Assembly: GCA_946405805.1 (NCBI GenBank)
Contig: CAMJIL010000009.1
Coordinates: forward strand, 1-63,699
DNA length: 63,699 nucleotides
Origin: an uncultured Prevotellaceae bacterium
Lineage (GTDB): Bacteria; Bacteroidota; Bacteroidia; Bacteroidales; Bacteroidaceae
Direction of reading: 5' to 3'
Below, piece after piece: positions 23,585 to 30,494 of this stretch. The translations under genes were made by a program, and so were the position numbers. A model generated the notes under the pieces. That model made no database searches. It had not been told where the DNA came from and saw only the letters and a list, made by a program, of their open reading frames with translations. How positions within the stretch are numbered: position 1 is the stretch's first letter; each line of letters opens with the position of its first letter.

Positions 23585-24368
23585 TTTTCTGTAGAAACAA
23601 GAATGCAGCGGTCATGGTACAAATCCATGCGACATTCTCAAGGAAAAGAAAGCAAAGATAAAATGAGGAATTATAATTTGTTATGAATAGAAATTTTATC
23701 ATGAAGATGAAAATCAATACATTTACTAACAATGCTCCACCAATACTTGCAATTAATGGATTTTTCTCTTTTTTTAGTAAAAAACCATTAATTGTCATAA
23801 GTAGAACCATTATTATAGTTAAGACAATTGCTATCCAATAAAATAGTCCTTCTTCTGCGAAACAAAAAATAAGGCCATTTAAACAGTACAATATAGATAC
23901 AGCCTTTAATAAAAGAAGATATGATGCATCATCATCTTGCCTTTCTGTTATTATATGATTCCTAATACTATCAGCTGCACGCCAAAGAAGAAAAGTAGAA
24001 CCGCATCCGTCAAGGAGCACAGCAATCCAGGAGGGGGAAATAAGCCCCAGTGCTACTATTTGCCCGAAAAAGCCACCGGTATCGGAAGGATATAATTGTG
24101 CAAAATCGTTAGCAAATGACAGAATACTGCCAAGCACTACTGCTCCCAATGCAAGTGTCACGTTACTTTTGTATCCCTCGTTCTCAGCAGGCTTGGTCTC
24201 TATCTTACTTGAATATGATTCTTGCAGAGTAAGTTGAACCGTCCCCTTGTCGCTGATTTTCTTTTTTTCTGGTTCTATTTCTTCCAGCCACTCACCGCAG
24301 TGCTTACACTTCTTTGCTACGGCAAGAATCTCTTCCCCACAATAGGGGCATTTCTTAGTTTCATTCAT
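23568..24368 (-). CDS. Zinc-ribbon membrane protein (probably truncated by frameshift)
   Basis: From the ATG at 24368 the product is 266 aa. The frame stays open to 24431 but MNETKKCPYCGEE is the natural beginning for this type. Residues 6-27 hold a zinc ribbon CPYC...CKHC, then a charged linker (about 30-70) and four to five membrane segments to the C-terminus (TLALGAVVLGSILSF, WIAIVLTIIMVLLM and others). Proteins with a cytoplasmic zinc ribbon and membrane helices occur in many bacterial defence and regulatory contexts, but I assign no function. The 3' part of the gene appears frameshifted (23375-23584). The long structured leader at 24441-24566 lies just upstream. It sits in the cargo half of the element. 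Confidence 0.7.
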   Translation of the reverse strand: MNETKKCPYCGEEILAVAKKCKHCGEWLEEIEPEKKKISDKGTVQLTLQESYSSKIETKPAENEGYKSNVTLALGAVVLGSILSFANDFAQLYPSDTGGFFGQIVALGLISPSWIAVLLDGCGSTFLLWRAADSIRNHIITERQDDDASYLLLLKAVSILYCLNGLIFCFAEEGLFYWIAIVLTIIMVLLMTINGFLLKKEKNPLIASIGGALLVNVLIFIFMIKFLFITNYNSSFYLCFLFLENVAWICTMTAAFLFLQKNSSTK

Positions 24369-24440
24369 ATAACAAAATAATATTCGTATGTACTTTTTGT
24401 TTTGGGCAGGCACAAAAGAAGCGTGAACCACTTCGCATCC

Positions 24441-24566
24441 TTATTGCTGGGGCCTGAGAATTCCCAAAAGTACAAGACACGATAATAGCAGTCCACGCAA
24501 TACGTGGAAGCTAATTACACTGTCATCTGTACTTTTTATTGTCAAGTTTCTCAGGCTTTGCAATAA
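24441..24566 (-). ncRNA. Long nested hairpin leader RNA candidate
   Basis: Four perfect stems are nested: TTATTGC/GCAATAA (24441-24447 with 24560-24566), CCTGAGAA/TTCTCAGG (24453-24460 with 24548-24555), AAAAGTAC/GTACTTTT (24466-24473 with 24529-24536) and CCACG/CGTGG (24493-24497 with 24503-24507); CAGT/ACTG (24489-24492 with 24519-24522) extends the inner part. The internal loops are short. On the minus strand it lies between a promoter (24639-24646) and the start at 24368, so it could be a regulatory leader or separate RNA. Confidence 0.55.
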
Positions 24567-24638
24567 TCAGACAAGCATAACGCTCCTATTTTTCACCCAT
24601 ATTGTTACAGAACACACCCTTTCGGGCAAATTCCACGG

Positions 24639-24646
24639 CAAAGTTA
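24639..24646 (-). promoter_or_regulatory. Promoter -7 element upstream of the structured leader
   Basis: The minus strand reads TAACTTTG, with CTTG (24670-24667) 20 bp upstream. A small stem CCC-GAAA-GGG (24617-24626) with a GNRA loop on this strand follows just after the predicted start. A similar element stands at 24736-24743. Confidence 0.4.
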
Positions 24647-24914
24647 AAAATATTTTTTCAAATTGCCAAGGTTTCTGAACTATTTTTACTTTTTTAGGAC
24701 ATTATGTGCCCCGAAAATTTGGCTCTAGCCAACAATCATGATGCAAAGTTAAGCATTCCATGTTAAAACATGAATGGATTCCTCCTAAAGATGATTAGGG
24801 AAATTCCTATTGACAGTTGGAGTCTTTCTGCTATTCACACAAAAATACAACTATAATAAGATAGGCGATTATAGTGTCATGTTGCAACATGTCTCTTACA
24901 AACTTATTGCCCTG

Positions 24915-25080
24915 AGCTTGCTCCCCGTAGGAAAGGGGCTTAGTGATTGCAATTTTTGCAAATCACTAATTAGGCTTAGCGTTTTTAAAAAAACGGTAAT
25001 TAGGCTTACTGGTCGTGAAACGACCCATGCTATAGCAAGCTATATTCGGAGTAGTTATAGACTATGCTATAGCATGGTTA
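24915..25080. other. Stacked hairpins and operator-like palindromes, no gene
   Basis: Hairpins follow closely: CCCC/GGGG (24915-24942), AGTGATTGCAA with TTGCAAATCACT (24942-24967), CGTTTTT/AAAAACG (24980-24995) between direct repeats AATTAGGCTTA (24968-24978, 24998-25008), and GGTCGTGAAACGACC (25011-25024). The palindrome TGCTATAGCA occurs at 25028-25037, 25065-25074 and again inside the next gene at 25145-25154. The spacing suggests a binding site or a structured site such as a packaging or replication signal. Confidence 0.55.
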
Positions 25081-25081
25081 G

Positions 25082-25384
25082 TTAATGCCAAATAACATTA
25101 TGTTTGATTCTATTTTTCTTTGAAATTGGAACATTCTGCATTAATGCTATAGCATCCCAATCTATATCAATATCAGAAGAATCAAATTCCAGCTCTTTTA
25201 ATTCGCTGTTTGAAATGAATTCTTTCAGTTTTCTAATTGCCCAGAGAACCATCAGTCCATCTTTACCTTTAATATCTTTGGACATAAATCTCTGCAGAAG
25301 TTCTTCCCTGAGAATCTTCTGTACTTCCTCCTTCTGCGATTTATCTGTGAAGGAGATTGTTGCATTATTGCGCTTTTTTTTCAT
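25082..25384 (-). CDS. 100-aa hypothetical protein
   Basis: A basic N-terminus (MKKKRNN) is followed by helical segments (EEVQKILREELLQRF; LWAIRKLKEFI) and an acidic stretch. No family is recognised. It is 88 bp downstream of the primase gene on the same strand, within the element's core. Its coding sequence contains one of the three TGCTATAGCA palindromes, raising the idea that it is part of a self-regulated unit; whether it binds DNA is unknown. Confidence 0.6.
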   Translation of the reverse strand: MKKKRNNATISFTDKSQKEEVQKILREELLQRFMSKDIKGKDGLMVLWAIRKLKEFISNSELKELEFDSSDIDIDWDAIALMQNVPISKKNRIKHNVIWH

Positions 25385-25472
25385 GTTGTTTGATTGTTGA
25401 ATAATCTATTCCATGTTAAAATACCGAGGGGAGTGGGTGGCGAGCAGCCCCCAACAAAGACGCATCTCACAC

Positions 25473-26321
25473 CTAACGCCTCATAAGATATAAGTTCACG
25501 TCCTTGTAGTGCGCAAACTTATATCTGATGTCCTTTGCATCCGGTAGAACCTTCAGCATCTCTTTGGTCGCGCTATCGCCTCCTTTGTCGTTGTCCAAGC
25601 AGAGATATATCTTGCCAGTGTATGACTGTAGCACCCCGATGGCTGCAGGTGCATTCACTATACTGTTCAGCACAAGGTAGTTATGCTTAACAGCGCCGCA
25701 GAGAGTGGCGAATGAAAGCATATCAAAGAAACCTTCGAACACGATAATAGGAGCGTTCTTAATGCTGAAGTGAGTAGTTATACCCTTAGGACTGGTGCAG
25801 CCCTTATAAAAGCTACTACGCAATTCGTATCCGCCCTTGTCGTTCTGATACGCTAAGGCATAAAGGTAATTACCATCGGTGCGCTCGACAAATGAGTAGT
25901 GTGCCTCCTGTAGGTACTGTTTGGCTATATCTATATTAACCTTGCGTTGGTATAGATACGCAAATAGTCCACGCGATCGCAGAGGTATAACCTCAAATGA
26001 CCTGAACACGCTGCATTCCGTATCTTTTTCTTTTTGTTCGTCAGATATCTTTGACAGCAAAAAAGAAGAAGAACTAAACTCATTGCACACTCTACTTAGG
26101 TCCTTGGTGTTCAAGTAAGTCATGACCAATTCAATGATACCACCCTTCTCTCCTGTGGACTGATCATGCCACACTCTACCATCTGGAGAGACGTTAAGTG
26201 ACGGATGGTTGTCTTCCTTCCATGGGCATCGATATAGATACCATCCGGACGATGTCTTTCTGAGTGGCTTGCCCAAGTAGTCCAGACAGGTGTATTTCTC
26301 TTTTATCTGTTGTATATTCAT
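25473..26321 (-). CDS. Toprim-domain primase with degenerate CHC2 zinc finger
   Basis: From the ATG at 26321 the product is 282 aa (the frame extends upstream through a TTG at 26345 that is less likely). The N-terminal part matches the CHC2 finger of DnaG-type primases (YRCPWKEDNHPSLNV, GRVWHDQSTGEKGG), with the later two cysteines replaced (usual WHCFGCG). Residues about 190-275 form a Toprim domain: VFEGFFDMLSF with the acidic residues, and YLCLDNDKGGDSA. It would make primers for replication of the element. It is next to iteron-like repeats and the helicase gene, so these three form a replication module. The missing cysteines suggest altered or absent zinc binding, but activity may remain. 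Confidence 0.85.
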   Translation of the reverse strand: MNIQQIKEKYTCLDYLGKPLRKTSSGWYLYRCPWKEDNHPSLNVSPDGRVWHDQSTGEKGGIIELVMTYLNTKDLSRVCNEFSSSSFLLSKISDEQKEKDTECSVFRSFEVIPLRSRGLFAYLYQRKVNIDIAKQYLQEAHYSFVERTDGNYLYALAYQNDKGGYELRSSFYKGCTSPKGITTHFSIKNAPIIVFEGFFDMLSFATLCGAVKHNYLVLNSIVNAPAAIGVLQSYTGKIYLCLDNDKGGDSATKEMLKVLPDAKDIRYKFAHYKDVNLYLMRR

Positions 26322-26373
26322 AATTTCATTTACAATATTGTGCAATAAAACTACGGGAGAAATTAAAAACGTG

Positions 26374-26582
26374 GTTACAAACGTTACATTCTCTCATTAT
26401 TTATGCAAAGTGCTGATATTCAAATCAGTAGGATGTAACGTTTCTTGTAACGTTGATGTAGCGTTTGTAACTTTTTCAAGACAACAAGTGTTAATGATCT
26501 GTTAAACGTTACAAACGTTACAAAAAGGTTACAACGTAAGTTGTTGAATATAAGCCGTGTAACGTTTGTAACGTTTGTAACC
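26374..26582. repeat. Iteron-like repeat cluster, candidate replication origin
   Basis: At least eight GTAACGTT(T)/(A)AACGTTAC-type units occur in both orientations: about 26374-26388, 26434-26442, 26446-26454, 26459-26471, 26504-26522, 26527-26535 and 26558-26582. They lie between the primase and helicase genes of the satellite-like element, the classic place of an origin with initiator-binding iterons. They might also be an operator for the replication genes. Confidence 0.7.
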
Positions 26583-26653
26583 GTGTTTTTGGCTATTTCC
26601 ATTTTTACCTTTAAAATCGGATATGTTTCAGCACTTGCATAGGTAAATACTTT

Positions 26654-27991
26654 TTACATAACTATGCTTTCAAGTAATGTTCTCGTGAAGGTGTAGTATT
26701 TGCCTGGCTTTCGTGGATCAGCAAGGGTAACATTTCCATCTTTGTCAACCTTATAATAAGAATATCTTTCTGTTTTTCTTATGGCCTTTAATCCCCAATT
26801 ACGCATGATTTCCATTATTACCGCCCGCGAACATGAGACCCTTAGGCTCTGGGGAATCTCCAATTCTTTTATAAGGTTGTACAGTGTAGTTGCGTCATAC
26901 TTGATTTTATCAAGATGCTTTTTCAGCACGATATCAAGCAATACGATAGCAATCTCCTTATCCAACATTGGTGTATTTCCAGCTACTATTTTATCCCATG
27001 CAGGAGTTCTAGTTTCCTCTGGCGTAAACCAAAGCCTATCAGTTCCCTTAGTAGAGATTTCGCGCGACAAAAGAAATGAGAGAAAGAATGAGATTTCTGC
27101 CTTGCACTCAGCCAAGAAATCTTCGCCGACATTACGGTTGGTAAGGCGGGGAACCTTGATTACCCAGTACCGAGTATCGTTTTTATCAATAAGGACAGGA
27201 TTAGTCTCATTATTGCTGCAAAAGATGAACTTAACAAAGACACGCTTAGAGACCCAATCCTTACCCTTACTTTCTGAAGGGGTTTTCAAGGCAGTGACCA
27301 GATTCTTGATTTTCTCATAGTCCTCCCTTTTATTGAGAACAGTCTCTTCACAGGTGATTAACAGCTTATTTAACCAGGGTGCTGCAAATTTACTTCTAAT
27401 CGTGTCAGGAGTCATTTCCACGGCATTGTCTCCAAAGAGGATGGACAAGAAATTACAAAATGTAGATTTACCTGTAGCATTCTCATTACTAACCAACAAT
27501 ATTACCGGAAGCTTTTGCATCGGTTCCTTATAAAGCAATTCGACATAGTCATAACCCAGTTCTTCCTGTGGTCCGAAGATGTGTGACATCAGTTTTTTAA
27601 TATGTGGGAAGTCACCACCATTCTGCGGTTTAAAAGCGAGTGGACGGTAGGTGTTGAAATAGTGGTCACCTGATGGTGTCTCTATATCCTCACAGTAATT
27701 TAGATGTTCTGGTACGGTTACCTCATTAATATATTTGGGTGAAGTTGCAGTAATGACGCCAGTCACCTCCTTTCCAAAATCTTGGATGAGTGAGTCAACA
27801 GTGACTCGCTCAAGTACATTTTCACCTTCAGGATTGATGCACCGCTTGCACCATCTGTTAGCTACTCGCAGATAGTCTTTCGATTTCTCTACACCAATCT
27901 TTTTAATACGTTCCTTACGTTCGTTTTCTTCTCTTTCCTTGCGTTCTTTTTCCTGTTGAGAAGTGTATTTATCTGATTTTTGATTGTTCAT
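26654..27991 (-). CDS. SF3-type helicase / primase-helicase family protein (DUF5906-like)
   Basis: The 445-aa product has a charged N-terminal coiled coil (about 1-35) and an ATPase core: Walker A SNENATGKST near residue 170, Walker B KLLITCEET near 210, a motif C-like KFIFCSNN near 257 and an arginine in DTRYWVIK near 272. This matches the superfamily 3-like helicases often annotated DUF5906 in phages and satellites, where they unwind the origin during replication. It is separated from the primase gene by the iteron-like cluster. The C-terminal 90 residues probably form a winged helix. The upstream intergenic region has a candidate small RNA on the opposite strand. Confidence 0.85.
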   Translation of the reverse strand: MNNQKSDKYTSQQEKERKEREENERKERIKKIGVEKSKDYLRVANRWCKRCINPEGENVLERVTVDSLIQDFGKEVTGVITATSPKYINEVTVPEHLNYCEDIETPSGDHYFNTYRPLAFKPQNGGDFPHIKKLMSHIFGPQEELGYDYVELLYKEPMQKLPVILLVSNENATGKSTFCNFLSILFGDNAVEMTPDTIRSKFAAPWLNKLLITCEETVLNKREDYEKIKNLVTALKTPSESKGKDWVSKRVFVKFIFCSNNETNPVLIDKNDTRYWVIKVPRLTNRNVGEDFLAECKAEISFFLSFLLSREISTKGTDRLWFTPEETRTPAWDKIVAGNTPMLDKEIAIVLLDIVLKKHLDKIKYDATTLYNLIKELEIPQSLRVSCSRAVIMEIMRNWGLKAIRKTERYSYYKVDKDGNVTLADPRKPGKYYTFTRTLLESIVM

Positions 27992-28035
27992 AATCCGAAT
28001 TAATTCTGTTAATTTCTAAAATAATTAAAACAAAA

Positions 28036-28067
28036 TTTGTAGGATTCGGAAATTATGCTTAACTTTG
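28036..28067 (+). promoter_or_regulatory. Promoter for a plus-strand small RNA
   Basis: TTTG (28036-28039), a 20-bp spacer, then TAACTTTG (28060-28067) match the Bacteroidetes consensus in sequence and spacing and point against the direction of all genes of the element. Confidence 0.55.
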
Positions 28068-28073
28068 CACCCA

Positions 28074-28146
28074 GCGAAGGTAGAAAGTTACGTGGTTTTA
28101 TTTCCGAACCCATTCCCGAACAGCAATGTCCGGGACTTTCTTTTTT
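28074..28146 (+). ncRNA. Candidate small RNA of the satellite-like element
   Basis: Between a complete promoter (28036-28067) and an intrinsic terminator: stem TCCCGAACA/TGTCCGGGA (28114-28122 with 28127-28135, one mismatch) closed by a GCAA tetraloop, then CTTTCTTTTTT. The transcript would be about 70-75 nt, on the strand opposite to the neighbouring genes. It overlaps the 25-codon frame at 28098-28175 and could be antisense to a leader of the helicase mRNA. Function unknown. Confidence 0.5.
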
Positions 28147-28175
28147 ATAGGTGGTGGCCTCTTTTTCCTTTTCAT
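28098..28175 (-). CDS. Possible 25-aa basic peptide (weak)
   Basis: An ATG at 28175 opens MKRKKRPPPIKKKVPDIAVR and ends after five more residues. It has a GGAG-type ribosome-binding sequence and lies 11 bp downstream of the 114-aa gene, as an operon gene would. But it overlaps the candidate small RNA and terminator on the other strand, which could explain the same bases. Both readings stay open. Confidence 0.3.
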   Translation of the reverse strand: MKRKKRPPPIKKKVPDIAVREWVRK

Positions 28176-28186
28176 CGTCAAATCTC

Positions 28187-28531
28187 CTATAGTTTTAGTT
28201 GTTCGTTCTTCGGGGTCTCCTTGATCCATTGCAGGGTGTCCGTCAGCCGACCAAACTGTTCGTCTGTGAGCCTTGGCCCTTCATAGCCGCCTTCGTTATA
28301 GCGCAGAGCCCTGGCTATCTGAGCCGCAAATACTGTGCGGTTATGTTCACCGAAGGATGCACCGCCAAAGGAATACATAGTACCCTTTTCAACTCTATCT
28401 TCATGGTCGTTAAAGTATTCCTCGAAGGCATCCTGCAGCCATCGATATCCTTTGTGACTGCCCTCGCCTGTGGCGTGTTCCCGGGCGTACTGGAGTATTT
28501 CCGCCCACTTTTTGTCTGTTCTTGCGTCCAT
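28187..28531 (-). CDS. 114-aa hypothetical protein next to integrase
   Basis: The product is acidic and helical (KKWAEILQYAREHATGEGS; GYRWLQDAFEEYFNDHED), with a later RTVFAAQIARALRYN segment. I recognise no family. Its stop is near the possible peptide gene and its start is 2 bp from the integrase stop, so it is co-transcribed with integrase. It may be an accessory for integration or replication, without direct evidence. Confidence 0.7.
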   Translation of the reverse strand: MDARTDKKWAEILQYAREHATGEGSHKGYRWLQDAFEEYFNDHEDRVEKGTMYSFGGASFGEHNRTVFAAQIARALRYNEGGYEGPRLTDEQFGRLTDTLQWIKETPKNEQLKL

Positions 28532-28533
28532 AG

Positions 28534-29697
28534 TTATATAAGTTTATCTTCAATTTCATTCACTGCTGCCACGACTGTCTTAGGCAGCATCTTGGCATAT
28601 ATCTTCTCAGTCATCTTTACAGAAGAGTGTCCGCAGACCTTAGAGACAACCTCCATAGGCACTCCTGCATTAAGCAGTAGCGTTGCCCCTGTATGCCTTG
28701 CCCAGTGCGTAGTAAGCAACTTATCTATACCTGCAGCAGCTGCAACCTCCTTGAGATAAGCATTGTATTTGACATTGCTTACTATCGGCAGCTTACCATT
28801 GTACTTGGTAAGTATATCCAAGGCTGGAGGCAACAGAGGAACTGTAAATCTCACCTTGGTTTTGCCCCTGCGTCCACAATAGACCTTTGTGCCATCGACT
28901 ACCTGTATCAGATGACTGTCGAACTTGGCAAGGTCTGAATATGACATACAGGTATAACAATGGAAGATAAAGAGGTCACGCACACGTTCTAATCGAGGTT
29001 CCATAGGTGCATTCTGGAGTTGCTTTACTTCGTCCAGAGTAAGACACTTGTCTATACTGTGGTCAAAGTCTCCATGATCGAGCCGGATAGTATCATAGGG
29101 GTTACGTCTAAGCAGTCCATCACGCATAGCATCGCCTATAAACCGCTTAATAAACTTGTGATAATTGTGGAATCGAGATGTTGCATTTATGCCCTTCCGC
29201 TTAAGATAATCATCTAATGCAATGATGTTTCTCTCCGTCAGATCAGTGAATGACCTTATCTTATCAAACTCCTGCAGAACGCGAAGAACCAAGTCATATC
29301 GGCCCTGTGTTATTGCACCAAGGCCATGTTTACGAGTCTCAGACTTCTCAGCGTAATACTCCAGGAATGTCATGCTACGTTTCTTCTTAGCCTCCAAACG
29401 GGCAGGAATTGCGAAGATGTCGATATTATCTTCATCAATCATTTCGTATATGACCTCCCTAACTTGGTTCATCAGCTTATCAAGCGTCCTATTGATGATA
29501 GCTGCATCCATGCGGTTAATGACCATATGGTACCGCTTATCCCATTCTTTCGGAAATACTCTGATACGAGTAGAGAGGTACTTCTGCTTGTTCTGGTATG
29601 CTATACGCAACTCGATGACAGCATCGCGATTCGGTGACGCATACCCGTACCTATTATATATATATGTAAGAACTGGTTGACTTATTACCCCTATCAT
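28534..29697 (-). CDS. int: Tyrosine recombinase (integrase) of the tRNA-Lys element
   Basis: The 387-aa product has the usual layout: an N-terminal arm-binding domain (about 1-95), a core-binding SAM-like domain (about 105-200), and a catalytic domain (about 210-387). Catalytic residues visible are H and R in HWARHTGATLL, H in GHSSVKM, and the nucleophile Y in EKIYAKML. At the position of the first catalytic arginine the sequence is YTCMSYSDL with serine, as reported for CTnDOT-type integrases. It is the enzyme for integration at the tRNA-Lys 3' end. It overlaps the HTH gene upstream by 4 bp (ATGA). Confidence 0.95.
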   Translation of the reverse strand: MIGVISQPVLTYIYNRYGYASPNRDAVIELRIAYQNKQKYLSTRIRVFPKEWDKRYHMVINRMDAAIINRTLDKLMNQVREVIYEMIDEDNIDIFAIPARLEAKKKRSMTFLEYYAEKSETRKHGLGAITQGRYDLVLRVLQEFDKIRSFTDLTERNIIALDDYLKRKGINATSRFHNYHKFIKRFIGDAMRDGLLRRNPYDTIRLDHGDFDHSIDKCLTLDEVKQLQNAPMEPRLERVRDLFIFHCYTCMSYSDLAKFDSHLIQVVDGTKVYCGRRGKTKVRFTVPLLPPALDILTKYNGKLPIVSNVKYNAYLKEVAAAAGIDKLLTTHWARHTGATLLLNAGVPMEVVSKVCGHSSVKMTEKIYAKMLPKTVVAAVNEIEDKLI

Positions 29698-29954
29698 TTT
29701 AGAAATGCACTTATGATGTCCGCTTTGCGGAACAGAATTCGACCTTGTTTATACTGTCCGGCCTTGACATGCGGTATCCTCTTCTTAAGTGTCCGCATAT
29801 ACGCAGGGCATACACCCAAAATCTTGGCGGCTTCCTTACTGTCCACCATTTCATCTTGGGCATCGAACTGCACCTTACCCATACGTTTCATCACTTTGTC
29901 GGCTACCTTATCTGATAACATCTCAGCCAAAATTTCAATCTCGTATTTTTTCAT
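29694..29954 (-). CDS. Excisionase-like helix-turn-helix protein
   Basis: From the ATG at 29954 the product is 86 aa (an upstream extension to 30008 is less likely). After a helical N-terminus, residues about 35-86 show the winged HTH of excisionases and HTH_17 proteins: SKEAAKILGVCPAYMRTLKKRI followed by GRILFRKADIISAFL. Such proteins bend DNA and set recombination direction. Location directly before the integrase, with a 4-bp overlap, supports this. It could also regulate the element. Confidence 0.8.
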   Translation of the reverse strand: MKKYEIEILAEMLSDKVADKVMKRMGKVQFDAQDEMVDSKEAAKILGVCPAYMRTLKKRIPHVKAGQYKQGRILFRKADIISAFLK

Positions 29955-30041
29955 TGCTTTATTATTTAAATCTGGTGCAAAGGAAAAAAATAAGTGAGAA
30001 GATGCCAAATTTTGGTAAAACTTTGTCTTGATTTAACACAT

Positions 30042-30290
30042 TTAAGACAATTTACCCCCATTTTGCTCCGAAAAAGCGTCTTTTATCGCTGAAAGGATAT
30101 CAGAAACCTCACACATTTTTTCAATTGCATTAGCCATCGACTCTATTACCTCTTTTTTAGCCGGAAAGATGTTTGTTCCGTCCTCATGGAGGTCACACAC
30201 TAATGCAACCTGTGTCATGGCAGATTGCAATTCACTGGCATATCCTTTTAGTGGGTTTGCCTGATTCAATAACTTAACTAATTGTTTCAT
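30042..30290 (-). CDS. 82-aa hypothetical protein at the right end of the element
   Basis: The product is fully helical (LVKLLNQANPLKGYASEL; VIESMANAIEKMCEVSDILS) without membrane or signal segments. No family recognised. It is the first gene of the element from the tRNA end, upstream of the HTH and integrase genes with an 87-bp gap, and might be a regulator; there is no direct support. Confidence 0.55.
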   Translation of the reverse strand: MKQLVKLLNQANPLKGYASELQSAMTQVALVCDLHEDGTNIFPAKKEVIESMANAIEKMCEVSDILSAIKDAFSEQNGGKLS

Positions 30291-30438
30291 AACTACCTCT
30301 AATTGTATTATAATCTATATTTCCATTCATATCATTTCATAATCTGTCATGATATCTTATAATTTTTAGAGGTTGCGAAATCTGTAGTTGTTTGACTATC
30401 AGAACATTACAAATGTAAGGTGTTGATAATCAGGCACG

Positions 30439-30463
30439 AAAAAAGGGAACCTGAATGGCTCCC
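30439..30463 (-). terminator. Terminator behind tRNA-Lys, supplied by the element
   Basis: GGGAGCC-ATTCA-GGTTCCC with one wobble pair, then a T-run on the minus strand (30444-30439). It is inside the element, just beyond the right repeat, and would replace the original tRNA terminator now 7.8 kb away (22597-22645). Confidence 0.8.
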
Positions 30464-30473
30464 TTTATGTACT

Positions 30474-30494
30474 TTTAGTGATCCGCTTGGGGTT
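30474..30494. repeat. Right 21-bp attachment repeat overlapping tRNA-Lys 3' end
   Basis: Identical to 22649-22669. It covers the tRNA acceptor 3' strand, discriminator base and part of the T-arm plus five bases beyond, so integration rebuilds a complete tRNA gene. Confidence 0.9.

Larger units (their letters stand above)
22649..30494. mobile_element. 7.8-kb satellite-like integrative element in tRNA-Lys
   Basis: The element is bounded by 21-bp direct repeats, with the intact tRNA-Lys at the right end next to the integrase end. In order from the right: an 82-aa protein, an excisionase-like HTH protein, a tyrosine integrase, a 114-aa protein, a candidate small RNA, an SF3-type helicase, iteron-like repeats, a Toprim primase, a 100-aa protein, a structured region, a membrane protein and an exported protein. 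All genes lie on the minus strand. No capsid, portal, terminase, tail, relaxase or type IV secretion gene is present, so it could not move alone by known means. Integrase-excisionase-primase-helicase plus cargo is the layout of phage-inducible satellites; mobilisation by a helper phage is inferred. Confidence 0.85.

Noticed and set aside
24810..25085. 91-codon plus-strand frame in the structured satellite region
   Set aside because: It runs through hairpins and palindromes and lies opposite to all element genes; structure explains the bases better.
26322..26345. Longer start of the primase gene (TTG at 26345)
   Set aside because: The ATG at 26321 gives the usual MNIQxIKEKY beginning.
26420..26602. 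60-codon open frame in the iteron cluster
   Set aside because: It translates the GTAACGTT repeats (TNVTNVT) and has no sensible protein features.
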